64,000 bases of DNA from Paenarthrobacter aurescens (GCF_025421775.1 NZ_JAOEFX010000010.1:168988-232987), one strand, 5' to 3'. Positions 9,010 to 18,014 are shown, numbered from the stretch's first letter. Numbers and translations: made by a program. The notes: generated by a model not told the origin, from the sequence alone.

Positions 9010-10083
9010 CTAGGTGCCAGCTGATGCATTGGCGCCATTGCAGTCACTGATTGCGACTGAAACTCGATCTACATGGGACAGCGTTACCTCACCGCCGACG
9101 GCCAGTTCTGGTTCAAAAAGGGCCAAATTGATACCATTGCTCACTGAACTGCTGTAGACAACTCCTTGGAATCCGCGCTTCTTGATGAACTCGGAAAGGT
9201 ACTGGCTCGGTATGTATTCGAACGCAGCGCTACGAGGTTGCACCGGCTTTGTCAGTTCCTCGCCTAGGCGTTCAAGAAGAGGAAGCCCACCCCGTACGCG
9301 AGATATTTGTTCGGCGCCTTCCAAGATGAACGGTGAAACGCGTCCCCGTGGGTCACGGAGGTCAACTGCCCTGATGTCTGGGATCACGAACCGAGCGATG
9401 CAGGCCATTTCTCCGGTGTGTGGGCGAACCTCGGCAACCGCTGTATCGGGTTCGGAGCCAAGGTACAGATAGCGGATGCCAGCCGGATTGGCCCGTCCGT
9501 GCCCCGCCAAGTGGGCCGGAGGAGCGCCCATAGCGTCGAGGGAGTAGGCCACATCGTCCGATAGGAGGCGAGCCCGGAACCAAATGGCAGGTAACTCATC
9601 AGTGGGGACAATGAGTTGATCCAAGAGTTCCCCCAGCCGGTCCAGGTCTATGGGATCATCCAGAAACCATCGGTTCCGGTGCATCATTTCGTCGCGGAGG
9701 TCGTCCCAACGTTGAGGGCTCTCGCTGCTGGATTGTTCTCTAGGTAGAAACTTCCGCCGGACAATCTCGCCATCGTCTAGAACGTCCGCGAGGAGCTCTT
9801 TGGCGTGCGCGTCATCCATTTTCGCGTGGCCAAAAATGCGCCAATCTTGCTTGAGCCAATTAACCAAGGGCTTACCGCTATCATCCTCCACGTAACAGTC
9901 GATCACCATCTCGAACCATTGGCTGAGCTCTGAAGGGGCAACCAAGCAAACATCCGATGTGTGGCAGTAATCACAGTCGCCTGTCATCGGGCTGGCTTGG
10001 TGGTCGGCAGCGACTTTCGGAATGATGCTTCTCGTCAAACCCGGGTCATCGAAACAAGCAGCGCAACAGAACTTTTCAGACAT
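9010..10083 (-). CDS. Zinc-ribbon HEPN/RES-type protein (putative NAD+-targeting effector)
   Basis: 357 residues. Cys7-x2-Cys10 and Cys37-x2-Cys40 form an N-terminal zinc ribbon, followed by a helical region (about 50-160) like the HEPN/RES N-terminal domain. The RES domain starts at IWFRAR (Arg170/172), with GRANPAGIRYLYLGSE carrying Glu211 and the SSS-x-NGINLALF segment near 311-323; these give the Arg-Glu-Ser signature. Known RES toxins degrade NAD+ or ADP-ribosylate targets. I choose the ATG at 10083 because it overlaps the TGA of the upstream gene by 8 nt, implying translational coupling; a TTG at 10119 is the alternative. No Xre-type antitoxin partner is present. It is the third gene of the cassette. 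Confidence 0.75.
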   Translation of the reverse strand: MSEKFCCAACFDDPGLTRSIIPKVAADHQASPMTGDCDYCHTSDVCLVAPSELSQWFEMVIDCYVEDDSGKPLVNWLKQDWRIFGHAKMDDAHAKELLADVLDDGEIVRRKFLPREQSSSESPQRWDDLRDEMMHRNRWFLDDPIDLDRLGELLDQLIVPTDELPAIWFRARLLSDDVAYSLDAMGAPPAHLAGHGRANPAGIRYLYLGSEPDTAVAEVRPHTGEMACIARFVIPDIRAVDLRDPRGRVSPFILEGAEQISRVRGGLPLLERLGEELTKPVQPRSAAFEYIPSQYLSEFIKKRGFQGVVYSSSVSNGINLALFEPELAVGGEVTLSHVDRVSVAISDCNGANASAGT

Positions 10084-11026
10084 CCGTTGCCCGCGAGTGG
10101 AAATCAGCGAGAGTCTCAAGATGGTGTTTTATTGAGAGTTTCTTCACATATCCCAGCCCCGGGAAGTGTCCTCGAGCGTGTAGGTCACGAAACTCTCGGA
10201 CTGCAGTTGTGTCAAGGAGCCTTGTGTGTTCCTGGTCGGCGGCCGCAATAAGCTTGTTTAGGGCCTGTGAGAATTTCTTTGCCGGGTCTGTGGGGGTGTC
10301 ATTGGAGTCAGATTTAAAGTGGTAAACGAACATTGCATCGTCCTGATCCGGATCGATAAACGTCATGTGTATTGCGACGGCATACGCTGGTCCGCCGCCC
10401 TCACTGTAGTTATCGCCTACCGTGAGGAAATCGCCGTAACCATTCATTCCTCTGTCAGTGTAGGTGACGTGCATGTCTGAGAACATGTCTAAGTGGTCAT
10501 AATCGGCGTTCTTCTTGCGCTCAAATCCGTCTCGGATGAGAGTTCGATAGCCCTGACTGAAGTGCTTCATATAGAGCATGTTTGTCTGCGCATCGATGAA
10601 AATATGACGGAGGGTCTCCGATCTGCCTCCAAGAAGTTCAGAGAGGGCACGCGGCTCCGTGAATCCAGCATGGATGAGGGCTGTTCCATCTTCCGGATGC
10701 TGGCCGATAAGTCTCGATGCTTCAGTCAGGGAAGTTTCGCTAGTCAGGAGGATGCCGGCTCCAACGGCATCGTTCTCGCAATAGTCGCGAGCGAGAAGAG
10801 CAGAAATACTGTCTCCGTTGGCCTTGTGATCACCGTACCGCGGGTTAACTACCAAGATCGATTGAGCTCCCGCGTCGCAGAGTGACTGGACGGCCTTCTG
10901 AAGGCCGCCCAAGGACTCTCGAACCGGTTCGATGATTGGTACGAAACCTGACGAGGAAATGAGGTCGGCTGACTCGCGAATTGCGATGAGCTCAAACTGC
11001 TTGCCGCGGAAGTACGGGTGATACAT
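10076..11026 (-). CDS. sce7725-family (Beta-protein-like) protein of the RES cassette
   Basis: 316 residues opening with MYHPYFRGKQFELIAIRE, then FVPIIEPV. This N-terminus is characteristic of the family NCBI names sce7725, related in layout to the phage 'Beta protein' family and typically encoded next to sce7726 proteins. A later segment, FSDMHVTYTDRGMNGYGDF, is rich in Asp, Tyr and Gly and may be an active-site loop. The biochemical function is unknown. It starts 7 nt after the stop of the nuclease-like gene, with GGAAATGAG upstream, and its stop overlaps the RES start, so the three genes form one operon. The family name is from memory and unverified. Confidence 0.7.
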   Translation of the reverse strand: MYHPYFRGKQFELIAIRESADLISSSGFVPIIEPVRESLGGLQKAVQSLCDAGAQSILVVNPRYGDHKANGDSISALLARDYCENDAVGAGILLTSETSLTEASRLIGQHPEDGTALIHAGFTEPRALSELLGGRSETLRHIFIDAQTNMLYMKHFSQGYRTLIRDGFERKKNADYDHLDMFSDMHVTYTDRGMNGYGDFLTVGDNYSEGGGPAYAVAIHMTFIDPDQDDAMFVYHFKSDSNDTPTDPAKKFSQALNKLIAAADQEHTRLLDTTAVREFRDLHARGHFPGLGYVKKLSIKHHLETLADFHSRATDV

Positions 11027-11033
11027 ACGTGAC

Positions 11034-11921
11034 TCATTTCCAGGCGAGTGCCTCTGCTAGCGGCGTTTCAACGGCTTCCTTGACGCGGATCCTGCTCTTT
11101 GCGTCACTTTTCATCCCCAGGAAAGCGGCTCTAAGCGACGACGGCATCGACCCGACAAATCCCGCAAGGGCTGCCTGGGAACGACTCTCTTTCAAGGTTC
11201 GTACCATTTGTCCGTGCGCGACTTCCGGGTCGAGAGCCGCAAAGATCCTTCCTAACTCTGATCGTATCTGGGTATTTGGTACTTCAGGTGCATTGATGTC
11301 AAGTGCCTTTAAAATTGCCAACGCTTCATCCACGCGAAGAAGTTCCAGAACTAATAGCGGGGAGGTCCGATCGGGTCGATTCTGAGCTTCCCGTTCGGTT
11401 TGTAGCGTGAACCTTGTCGACAGCGAAATTACGCCGACATCATCCGGGACTTTAGCTAGAACGTCCCGGACGTGGAGTGGGCTAGCTACGACGTTGACGG
11501 CTGCGAAGACATTTCTGTAACTGTTGAGTTGGTTGTCTAAACGAGCAAGAGAGTCACGCTCAGATTTGATCTCGTACGCCGTCGATGTGCCATTCAGAAC
11601 CACGACATCTGCTTTGCTGGCTCCGGTACGCACTTCTCTCAACATTGTGGCGGTGTTGAGTGAGTGCCTTCCGAGGAGGATTTTTTCCGTCAGTGCGTTG
11701 CGGTAGACATACTCGTCGCGCATCCCAGTTTGCTTGAGAACGTGGTAGGCCGCATCGAAGACCGCGCCGACAGACGACTCTTTCGGAACGAGTAGCCCTA
11801 TTTGAGATTGCTGTACAAGTCGAGTAAATAAAGGGGATCGGCCGTAACGGCCAAAGTCCCTGAAGACTGCAGCCGTGAAGAGGCGGCTGAGGAGGAAGGC
11901 GTCGCCTTTGTGATATTCCAT
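11034..11921 (-). CDS. sce7726-family PD-(D/E)XK nuclease-like protein
   Basis: 295 residues and first gene of the three-gene cassette. The spacing Glu79 ... Asp105 (KADVVVLNG) ... Glu117-Ile-Lys119 (AYEIKSE) fits the E-D-ExK active site of PD-(D/E)XK nucleases. The surrounding pattern (RNALTEKILLGRHS, then a residue stretch ending SYRNVF) fits the sce7726 family. It may cut DNA or RNA, but activity is inferred only from the motif. The start ATG has GGAAGG about 6 nt upstream. Base composition through this cassette is clearly lower in GC than the flanking housekeeping genes, suggesting horizontal transfer. Confidence 0.7.
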   Translation of the reverse strand: MEYHKGDAFLLSRLFTAAVFRDFGRYGRSPLFTRLVQQSQIGLLVPKESSVGAVFDAAYHVLKQTGMRDEYVYRNALTEKILLGRHSLNTATMLREVRTGASKADVVVLNGTSTAYEIKSERDSLARLDNQLNSYRNVFAAVNVVASPLHVRDVLAKVPDDVGVISLSTRFTLQTEREAQNRPDRTSPLLVLELLRVDEALAILKALDINAPEVPNTQIRSELGRIFAALDPEVAHGQMVRTLKESRSQAALAGFVGSMPSSLRAAFLGMKSDAKSRIRVKEAVETPLAEALAWK

Positions 11922-12200
11922 GGGTCCCTTCCTACGTCGACGCGGCCGCTTTGAGTCCAGTCCAGATTACCCGCCCATGAGGGCGACTGTGCCGGTATCG
12001 ATGCAAGGACGACCGCTCAGCGGCCGACCTGAAGGTCGGCGCAATTTACGGGAGGAGACTCCATTCCCCTTGTCTATCTCAAGCGACGGAGATTAGGTAG
12101 TGTCTGCTCACGCGATCGGATTAGGGTCTTTGCGATTCTGATGACCCAAGTCGATACGGCGCGAAGGATCCGGGTGGCCTGCAGGTATCCGCAGAAACAA
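11922..12200. other. Intergenic region upstream of the RES cassette
   Basis: No credible gene. On the minus strand TAATCT (complement of 11964-11969) lies about 43 nt upstream of the sce7726-like start and could be its -10 box, but I see no convincing -35. A short hairpin (GCCGACCTGAAGGTCGGC) lies near 12022-12040. I find no copy of the neighbouring tRNA-Ser 3' end that could mark an integration site. Confidence 0.4.
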
Positions 12201-12233
12201 GAATGCCCCGGGTCGTGGACCCGGGGCATTCTC
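12201..12233 (-). terminator. Terminator of the tRNA-Ser gene
   Basis: GAATGCCCCGGGT pairs with ACCCGGGGCATTC, and on the minus strand it is followed by TTGTTT. It lies just downstream of the tRNA 3' end. Confidence 0.85.
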
Positions 12234-12235
12234 CT

Positions 12236-12326
12236 TGGCGGAAGGTAAGGGATTTGAACCCTTGGTGCGGGGTTACCGCACACTGGTTTTCAAGACCAGC
12301 TCCTTAGGCCGCTCGGACAACCTTCC
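12236..12326 (-). tRNA. tRNA-Ser (anticodon UGA)
   Basis: Read on the minus strand, acceptor arms GGAAGG and CCTTCC pair, the anticodon stem CTGGT/ACCAG encloses loop CTTGAAA with anticodon TGA, and a long class-II variable arm (GTGCGG/CCGCAC) precedes the TTCAAAT T-loop. CCA is encoded at the 3' end (12236-12238). The long variable arm and anticodon identify serine. Confidence 0.95.
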
Positions 12327-12427
12327 TCGCCTAGTAGTGTTTCATAGGGAGTTGGCTGTTCCAAAACATCACGTATTCCAGTCCCTGCCCCGGGGCTGGA
12401 GGACAAGCAAGAAACCGGGAGTTCGTC

Positions 12428-13411
12428 ATGAAAGCCGTCTACATCTCAGAACCAGGCGGACCCGAAGTCCTCGAAGTCCGGGAGGTCCCGTCGCCGGTGC
12501 CAGGCGAGGGCGAAGTACTGATCGACGTCGTGGCTGCCGGCCTGAACCGGGCGGACGTCCAACAACGGCGCGGCTTCTACCCGCCGCCCCCGGGAGCTTC
12601 GGAAATTCCCGGACTGGAGGTTTCCGGCCGGATCGCTGCCTTTGGTCCAGGAGTCACCAAAGCATTCTCGGTGGGAGACAAAGTCGTGGCATTGCTTGCC
12701 GGCGGTGGCTACGCCCAACAGGTCGCCGTGCCCGCGGAGCAAGTGCTCCGGGTTCCTGAAGGCGTGGACCTGGTCACGGCGGCGGCCCTTCCGGAAGTTG
12801 CCGCCACCGTCTACTCGAACCTCATCATGACGGCACAACTGCAGCCCGGCGAGACCGTGCTCATCCACGGCGCCACCGGCGGCATCGGAACCATGGCCAT
12901 CCAACTGGCCAAGGCCCACGGCGCAACTGTGGCCACCACTGCAGGTACGGACGAAAAAGTCAGCACCGCCAAGGCCTTCCTGGGAGCCGACATCGCCATC
13001 AACTACACCGAAGAGGACTTCGCTGAAAGCCTCAAGGCGCAAAACGGCGGCAAAGGCGCGGACGTGATCCTCGACGTCGTGGGTGCCAAGTACCTGCAGC
13101 AGAACGTCGAGGCGCTCGCCGACTACGGACGCCTCATCGTTATCGGCCTCCAAGGCGGCACCAAAGCCGAAATCAACCTCGGACAGCTGCTGAGCAAACG
13201 CGCTGCGGTCATCGGCACGGCTCTCCGGCCCAGGCCGGTCGCCGAAAAGGGGATCATCATGTCTGCCGTGCGCGAGTCTGTTTGGCCCCTGCTCACCGAC
13301 GGACGGATAAGGCCCCTCGTCGCCAAGTCATTCCCCCTGGACCAGGTCCGGGAAGCGCATGAGTACTTTGACTCCGGAGACCACGTGGGCAAGGTCCTGC
13401 TCCTTCTCTGA
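12428..13411 (+). CDS. NAD(P)H-quinone oxidoreductase (zinc-free MDR, PIG3-like)
   Basis: 327-residue medium-chain dehydrogenase/reductase. The N-terminal GroES-like half carries NRADVQQRRGFYPPPPGASE, typical of the PIG3/zeta-crystallin branch, and the Rossmann half has the nucleotide-binding stretch IHGATGGIGTMAIQLAK. The cysteine/histidine zinc ligands of alcohol dehydrogenases are absent. It likely reduces quinones or related electrophiles with NADPH in the cytoplasm. GGGAG precedes the ATG by about 6 nt. A PadR-type regulator starts 30 nt after its stop and may be co-transcribed. Confidence 0.85.
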   Translation: MKAVYISEPGGPEVLEVREVPSPVPGEGEVLIDVVAAGLNRADVQQRRGFYPPPPGASEIPGLEVSGRIAAFGPGVTKAFSVGDKVVALLAGGGYAQQVAVPAEQVLRVPEGVDLVTAAALPEVAATVYSNLIMTAQLQPGETVLIHGATGGIGTMAIQLAKAHGATVATTAGTDEKVSTAKAFLGADIAINYTEEDFAESLKAQNGGKGADVILDVVGAKYLQQNVEALADYGRLIVIGLQGGTKAEINLGQLLSKRAAVIGTALRPRPVAEKGIIMSAVRESVWPLLTDGRIRPLVAKSFPLDQVREAHEYFDSGDHVGKVLLLL

Positions 13412-13441
13412 TTCGTCCGACCAACTGCAGCGAGGAGCCTC

Positions 13442-13984
13442 ATGTCCATTCGGCACAGCCTGCTGGCCCTGCTTCAGGACCGGCCCCGGTACGGCTATGA
13501 GCTGCGCATCGAATTCGAGGACAGGACCGGTGCGGCCTGGCCGCTGAACATTGGACAGGTTTACACCACCTTGGACCGGCTTGAGCGCGATGGACTGGTC
13601 AGCAAGGACGGCGACGACGGCGGTGGGCACGTCGTCTACAGCATCACTGCGGCCGGGGCTGAGGAAGTCGCGGCATGGTTTGCCGGGGCGGTGGACCGGG
13701 GAAATCCACCACGAAACGAAATTGCCATCAAACTGGCGCTCGCCGTGACACTGCCGGGCGTGGACACCTCCGCAGTGATCCAGTCCCAGCGCGAGGTTTC
13801 GGTCAAGGCCTTGCAGGAGCACACGCAGGCGCGAAAGGCCGCATCCGGCAGCAAAGGCTCGATGGACACGGCTGGCCTTCTGGTGCTTGACTCGCTGATC
13901 TTCCAGGCGGAAGCCGAAGTGCGTTGGTTGGATCTCTGCGAAGCACGCATGGTTCAGGCCCACGGCAACGGGGGAGCGAACTAG
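13442..13984 (+). CDS. PadR-family transcriptional regulator
   Basis: 180 residues. The N-terminal winged helix (SIRHSLLALLQDRPRYGYEL, then IGQVYTTLDRLERDGLV) is the hallmark of PadR repressors, and the C-terminal helical half (about 95-175) fits the Vir_act_alpha_C-type dimerisation arm. It probably represses its own operon and responds to a small phenolic or hydrophobic ligand; adjacency suggests the upstream oxidoreductase is a target. GAGG lies 8 nt upstream of the start. Confidence 0.85.
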   Translation: MSIRHSLLALLQDRPRYGYELRIEFEDRTGAAWPLNIGQVYTTLDRLERDGLVSKDGDDGGGHVVYSITAAGAEEVAAWFAGAVDRGNPPRNEIAIKLALAVTLPGVDTSAVIQSQREVSVKALQEHTQARKAASGSKGSMDTAGLLVLDSLIFQAEAEVRWLDLCEARMVQAHGNGGAN

Positions 13985-14090
13985 CTTTCTCCGGTGCCCG
14001 GACGCACGGTCGGCTGTCAGGTGTGACCCGTCACCGGTCGCAAGAGTGTTACCGTTCACCGCCCCTTTGATCCATGGTGGCGTGTGCCCC

Positions 14091-14118
14091 TTTACATGTC
14101 TGCGGCGGTTGTTACTGT
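14091..14118 (+). promoter_or_regulatory. Candidate cstA promoter
   Basis: TTTACA (14091-14096), a 16-nt spacer and TACTGT (14113-14118) lie about 90 nt upstream of the cstA start. Inferred from consensus and spacing. Confidence 0.4.
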
Positions 14119-14207
14119 GCTGGAAGACACCCGGCGATGCGGTCCCCACCGCGAAGATCGCCACAAACAGCAGTACCCATCACTGCAGCAGTTCTCAAGG
14201 AGGAGAC

Positions 14208-16481
14208 ATGGGCAAGGTTCCTGACAAGACCGCTCTCGCGGAAGGATTAGATCCTACGCTGCCGTCGCCGGCCGTAGACGAGCCGGCGCGGGAAGCTGAG
14301 GAGCGGAAATGGACTCCAGCCAAGATCGGGCTATGGGTGGCGATCTCGCTGCTGGGAGCGGTGGCCTGGTTCATGCTCGCGCTGGTGCGCGGCGAAACCG
14401 TGAACGCCATCTGGTTCGTTTTCGCCGCAGTGTGCACGTACCTGATTGGCTACCGGTTCTATTCCAAAGTCATTGAGCGCTATCTGCTCAAGCCGGACGA
14501 CCGCCGGGCCACACCTGCTGAGTACAAGGCGGATGGCAAGGACTACGTCCGCACCGACCGCAACGTGCTGTTCGGCCACCACTTCGCCGCCATTGCCGGC
14601 GCCGGTCCGCTGGTGGGTCCCGTCATCGCAGCCCAGATGGGGTACCTGCCAGGCACTATCTGGATCATCATCGGCGTCGTTCTTGCCGGTGCCGTGCAGG
14701 ACTACCTGGTCATGTTCTTCTCCATGCGCCGCGGTGGCCGTTCCCTTGGCCAGATGGCCCGCGAAGAGCTTGGCGTCATCGGCGGTACCGCGGCCCTCGT
14801 AGCCACGCTGCTCATCATGATCATCATCGTGGCCATCCTCGCCCTGGTAGTGGTCAACGCCCTCGGCGAGAGTCCGTGGGGTGTCTTCTCTGTGGGCATG
14901 ACCATTCCCATTGCCCTGTTCATGGGGGTCTACCTTCGCTTCCTCCGGCCGGGCAAGGTCATGGAGGTCTCCATCATCGGCTTCGTCCTGCTGATGGCTG
15001 CCATCATTGGTGGCGGCGCCGTCGCCGGAACCGAATGGGGTGCGGCGTTCTTCCACTTGGACAAGGTCACTATCGCCTGGGGCCTCATCGTCTACGGTTT
15101 CATCGCCGCAATCCTTCCTGTGTGGCTGCTCCTTGCGCCGCGCGACTACCTGTCCACCTTCATGAAGATTGGCGTGATCGTGATGCTGGCCCTTGCCATC
15201 ATCGTGGTGCGTCCGGAAATCAATGTCCCGGCGTTCAGCGAGTTTGCCGGCAGGGAGAACGGTCCGGTCTTCTCGGGTGCGTTGTTCCCCTTCCTGTTCG
15301 TAACCATTGCCTGTGGCGCGCTGTCGGGATTCCACGCGCTCATTTCATCGGGGACCACACCCAAGCTGATCGAGAAGGAGCGGCAGACCCGCTTCATTGG
15401 CTATGGCGGCATGCTGATGGAATCCTTCGTGGCCATCATGGCCCTGGTCGCCGCGATCTCGATTGACCGCGGTATCTATTTCGCCATGAACGCACCCCTG
15501 GCCCTCACCGGCGGCACCGTTGAAACCGCCGCGACCTGGGTTAACAGCCTTGGCCTGGCCAACGTGAACATCACTCCGGATGTGCTGGCCCAGACGGCCA
15601 AGGACGTCGGAGAGGAAAGCATCATCTCCCGTTCGGGCGGAGCTCCAACGCTGGCTGTCGGCTTGGCACACATCATGCAGCAGTTCATCGGCGGACCCGG
15701 CATGATGGCGTTCTGGTACCACTTCGCCATCATGTTCGAAGCACTCTTCATCCTCACCGCAGTGGACGCCGGCACGCGTGTTGCCCGGTTCATGCTCCAG
15801 GACTCCATCGGAAACTTCGTTCCGAAGTTCAAGGAAGCCTCATGGCGTCCCGGCGCGTGGTTGTGCACCGCCATTATGGTGGGCGCCTGGGGTGCGGTGC
15901 TCCTGATGGGTGTCACCGATCCTCTGGGCGGCATCAATACGCTCTTCCCGCTGTTCGGCATCGCCAACCAGCTTCTGGCCGCTATTGCCTTGGCCGTATG
16001 CCTTGCCATCTGTGCCAAGCGCGGAGTTTTCAAGTGGCTGTGGATCGTGGCGATCCCGCTCGCTTTTGTCGCCGTCGTCACCATCACGGCCAGCTTCCAA
16101 AAGATCTTCTCGCCCGTTCCGGCCGTTGGCTACTTCGCCAACAATCAGGCATTCTCCAAGGCCTTGGCTGACGGCAAAACGGAGTTCGGTACGGCCAAGA
16201 CCGTGGCGGCCATGGAAGCCGTGGTCCGCAACACCGCGATCCAAGGCGTACTTTCCGTGATTTTCGTGACCCTGAGCATCATCGTGATCATCACTGCTGT
16301 GGTGGCAACCATGAAGGCAATCCGGGCCGGGGGCGGAAAAGACAATGAAGACCCGCCCGTGGCGTCCAAGGTATTCGCCCCCGCTGGGCTGTTTCCTACA
16401 GCGGCGGAGAAGTCGTTGCTCGCCGAGTGGGAAGCCCTCCCCGCTGAAAAGCGCACGGAAAAGGCCGGCCACCACTCATGA
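14208..16481 (+). CDS. cstA: Carbon starvation protein CstA (pyruvate/peptide transporter)
   Basis: 757-residue polytopic membrane protein of the CstA family. After a charged N-terminal tail it has the family hallmarks: GYRFYSKVIERYLLKPDD, HHFAAIAGAGPLVGPVIAAQ and CGALSGFHALISSGTTPK, with over 15 membrane segments. CstA proteins import pyruvate or peptides during carbon limitation. I choose ATG 14208 because AAGGAGGA lies 4 nt upstream; the frame is open further upstream but without family similarity. The downstream ybdD-like gene overlaps by 4 nt (ATGA), the usual CstA-YbdD pairing. Confidence 0.93.
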   Translation: MGKVPDKTALAEGLDPTLPSPAVDEPAREAEERKWTPAKIGLWVAISLLGAVAWFMLALVRGETVNAIWFVFAAVCTYLIGYRFYSKVIERYLLKPDDRRATPAEYKADGKDYVRTDRNVLFGHHFAAIAGAGPLVGPVIAAQMGYLPGTIWIIIGVVLAGAVQDYLVMFFSMRRGGRSLGQMAREELGVIGGTAALVATLLIMIIIVAILALVVVNALGESPWGVFSVGMTIPIALFMGVYLRFLRPGKVMEVSIIGFVLLMAAIIGGGAVAGTEWGAAFFHLDKVTIAWGLIVYGFIAAILPVWLLLAPRDYLSTFMKIGVIVMLALAIIVVRPEINVPAFSEFAGRENGPVFSGALFPFLFVTIACGALSGFHALISSGTTPKLIEKERQTRFIGYGGMLMESFVAIMALVAAISIDRGIYFAMNAPLALTGGTVETAATWVNSLGLANVNITPDVLAQTAKDVGEESIISRSGGAPTLAVGLAHIMQQFIGGPGMMAFWYHFAIMFEALFILTAVDAGTRVARFMLQDSIGNFVPKFKEASWRPGAWLCTAIMVGAWGAVLLMGVTDPLGGINTLFPLFGIANQLLAAIALAVCLAICAKRGVFKWLWIVAIPLAFVAVVTITASFQKIFSPVPAVGYFANNQAFSKALADGKTEFGTAKTVAAMEAVVRNTAIQGVLSVIFVTLSIIVIITAVVATMKAIRAGGGKDNEDPPVASKVFAPAGLFPTAAEKSLLAEWEALPAEKRTEKAGHHS

Positions 16482-16669
16482 GTACCGTTGCCCAAGGACT
16501 TCGGGGCTTCGCCGCCTACATGCGTTCGCTCATGGGCGCTGATGCGTACCAGAAGTACCTTGATCACTTCACTGCTACCGGCCATGCCGGTCCCGTCATG
16601 TCTGAACGCGAGTTCTGGCGGGACCGGATGGACCGGCAGGACAGCAACCCCCAGGGGCGGTGCTGCTGA
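16478..16669 (+). CDS. YbdD/YjiX-family small protein, CstA partner
   Basis: 63 residues with the family signature MGADAYQKYLDH, then HPG-like GHAGPVMSEREFWRDRMDRQ and a C-terminal RCC. YbdD/YjiX proteins are encoded directly after CstA-type transporters and in E. coli are needed for pyruvate uptake. The start ATG overlaps the cstA stop by 4 nt, so translation is coupled. The C-terminal two cysteines are typical of the family. Confidence 0.9.
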   Translation: MSTVAQGLRGFAAYMRSLMGADAYQKYLDHFTATGHAGPVMSEREFWRDRMDRQDSNPQGRCC

Positions 16670-16748
16670 GGTGTAGTTTCGCTACGAACGAAGTCCAAAT
16701 TCAGGTCCCGGACCGGGGTTCGCGCAAACCACATGAGAGTATGAACGA

Positions 16749-17402
16749 ATGAGCGATCTGAACGACATTCAGCCCACGGATGAGGCTTCGGACGACACCC
16801 CCGTGGAGGGAACCATGCTGGACGCGGGCTCTGGGAAACCCAGCGAAGAGCAATCCGGTCAGGGAGAGCCCGGGAAGGATGCCAAACCCAAGGGCGGCAA
16901 CCTTCACGAACTTGTTGACGAGCCGGCCAAGGTGATGCGGATCGGCACCATGATCCGCCAGCTCTTGGAAGAGGTTAAAGCCGCGCCCTTGGACGACGCC
17001 GCCCGGGGCCGCCTTGCCGAGATTCATGAGCGGTCCATCAAGGAACTCGAAGATGGGTTGGCCCCGGAACTCATCGAGGAACTGGAACGGATCAGCCTGC
17101 CCTTGCCCGAGGATAAGGCGCCCTCGGACGCAGAGCTTCGCATTGCCCAGGCCCAGTTGGTGGGATGGCTGGAGGGTTTGTTCCACGGCATCCAGGCTGC
17201 GATTGCTGCCCAGCAGGCTGCCAAGGAGCACGCTGCGGCGCAGATGCAGCTCCGTCAGCTGCCACCGGGAACAGTCATCGCGCCGGGCATCGTTATCGGC
17301 GAGAACGGCCAACCTCAGCGGGCAGCCGCGTCGGGTGCTCCGGGTGCTGCTCCGCAAGGCCGCCGGGAAGACCCCGACCACGGTCCGGGTCAGTACCTCT
17401 GA
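16749..17402 (+). CDS. bpa: Bacterial proteasome activator Bpa
   Basis: 217 residues. A disordered acidic N-terminus (1-45) precedes a helical core with KVMRIGTMIRQLLEEVKAAP and ERSIKELEDGLAPELIEELE, the conserved DUF2587/Bpa pattern. The extreme C-terminus is GQYL, the activator motif that docks into the proteasome alpha ring. Bpa forms a dodecameric ring that feeds unfolded proteins to the 20S proteasome without ATP. The proteasome genes are not in this window. The Shine-Dalgarno is weak (GAGAGTATGAACGA). Confidence 0.92.
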   Translation: MSDLNDIQPTDEASDDTPVEGTMLDAGSGKPSEEQSGQGEPGKDAKPKGGNLHELVDEPAKVMRIGTMIRQLLEEVKAAPLDDAARGRLAEIHERSIKELEDGLAPELIEELERISLPLPEDKAPSDAELRIAQAQLVGWLEGLFHGIQAAIAAQQAAKEHAAAQMQLRQLPPGTVIAPGIVIGENGQPQRAAASGAPGAAPQGRREDPDHGPGQYL

Positions 17403-17410
17403 GCTCGCGC

Positions 17411-17851
17411 GTGGGATTCTTTGGGGCCGTCCGCCAGGGACGGAAGGACGATCTGGAGCTCGGCAAGGGGCTGTGGCGCCGTGCCCATGACCGCTTCCAC
17501 CGGGGATTGGACCGGTATCACCAGGTTCTTGAGGGCGTTGATGATGACCAGCTGTACAACGAACTCGTGGAGATAGCCAACGAATTGGCTGAATTGTCTC
17601 CGCGCGTCCGGACCGTTTGCGTAGAGGCACAAAAGCGCTCCCCGAGCGACGGACTCGATGTCCCTGGAGCGCTGGCCGGTGTGCACCGTGCCTTGTCCAA
17701 GGCAGGAAACTCGCTCGCCACCACGGCGGAAGCTGCGGCAATGCTGCGGCTCGCGGTTGGTCCGGTTCCAGTGGGGGCGCTGTCCGTGCGGCGCCGCGCT
17801 GAGTCCGTCTTCGAGCAGGTTGCTGATGCGGAGCGCCAACTCAACGCCTGA
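17411..17851 (+). CDS. Conserved hypothetical protein downstream of bpa
   Basis: 146 residues, soluble and largely helical, opening (V/M)GFFGAVRQGRKDDLELGKG. I do not recognise a named domain. I choose GTG 17411, 8 nt after the bpa stop, because the frame upstream overlaps bpa and is alanine/proline-rich shadow sequence. The close spacing suggests co-transcription with bpa. The repeated heptad-like leucines in LYNELVEIANELAELSPRV may indicate a helical bundle. Confidence 0.65.
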   Translation: MGFFGAVRQGRKDDLELGKGLWRRAHDRFHRGLDRYHQVLEGVDDDQLYNELVEIANELAELSPRVRTVCVEAQKRSPSDGLDVPGALAGVHRALSKAGNSLATTAEAAAMLRLAVGPVPVGALSVRRRAESVFEQVADAERQLNA

Positions 17852-18014
17852 GCGGCTCCTCGGACAAATCCCGCATCACGCCGGGCAAAAAGCCCAGCAT
17901 AAAGCCCAGCGTGCGCAACTACACGCGTGCGCCTTTATTCCACTTGTGCAATAAGTTAAGCGCATAGCTGATCTCCGTAACATTGGGCTCTTTTCGCTGG
18001 TTGGTGCTGGCAGG

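Noticed and set aside
11935..11950. Adjacent SalI- and NotI-like sites suggesting a cloning scar
   Set aside because: GTCGAC and GCGGCCGC are expected by chance in high-GC DNA, and no vector sequence surrounds them.
12201..12326. tRNA-Ser as the attachment site of the RES cassette
   Set aside because: No integrase gene and no second copy of the tRNA 3' end could be found between about 8.7 and 12.3 kb, so integration at this tRNA is not supported.
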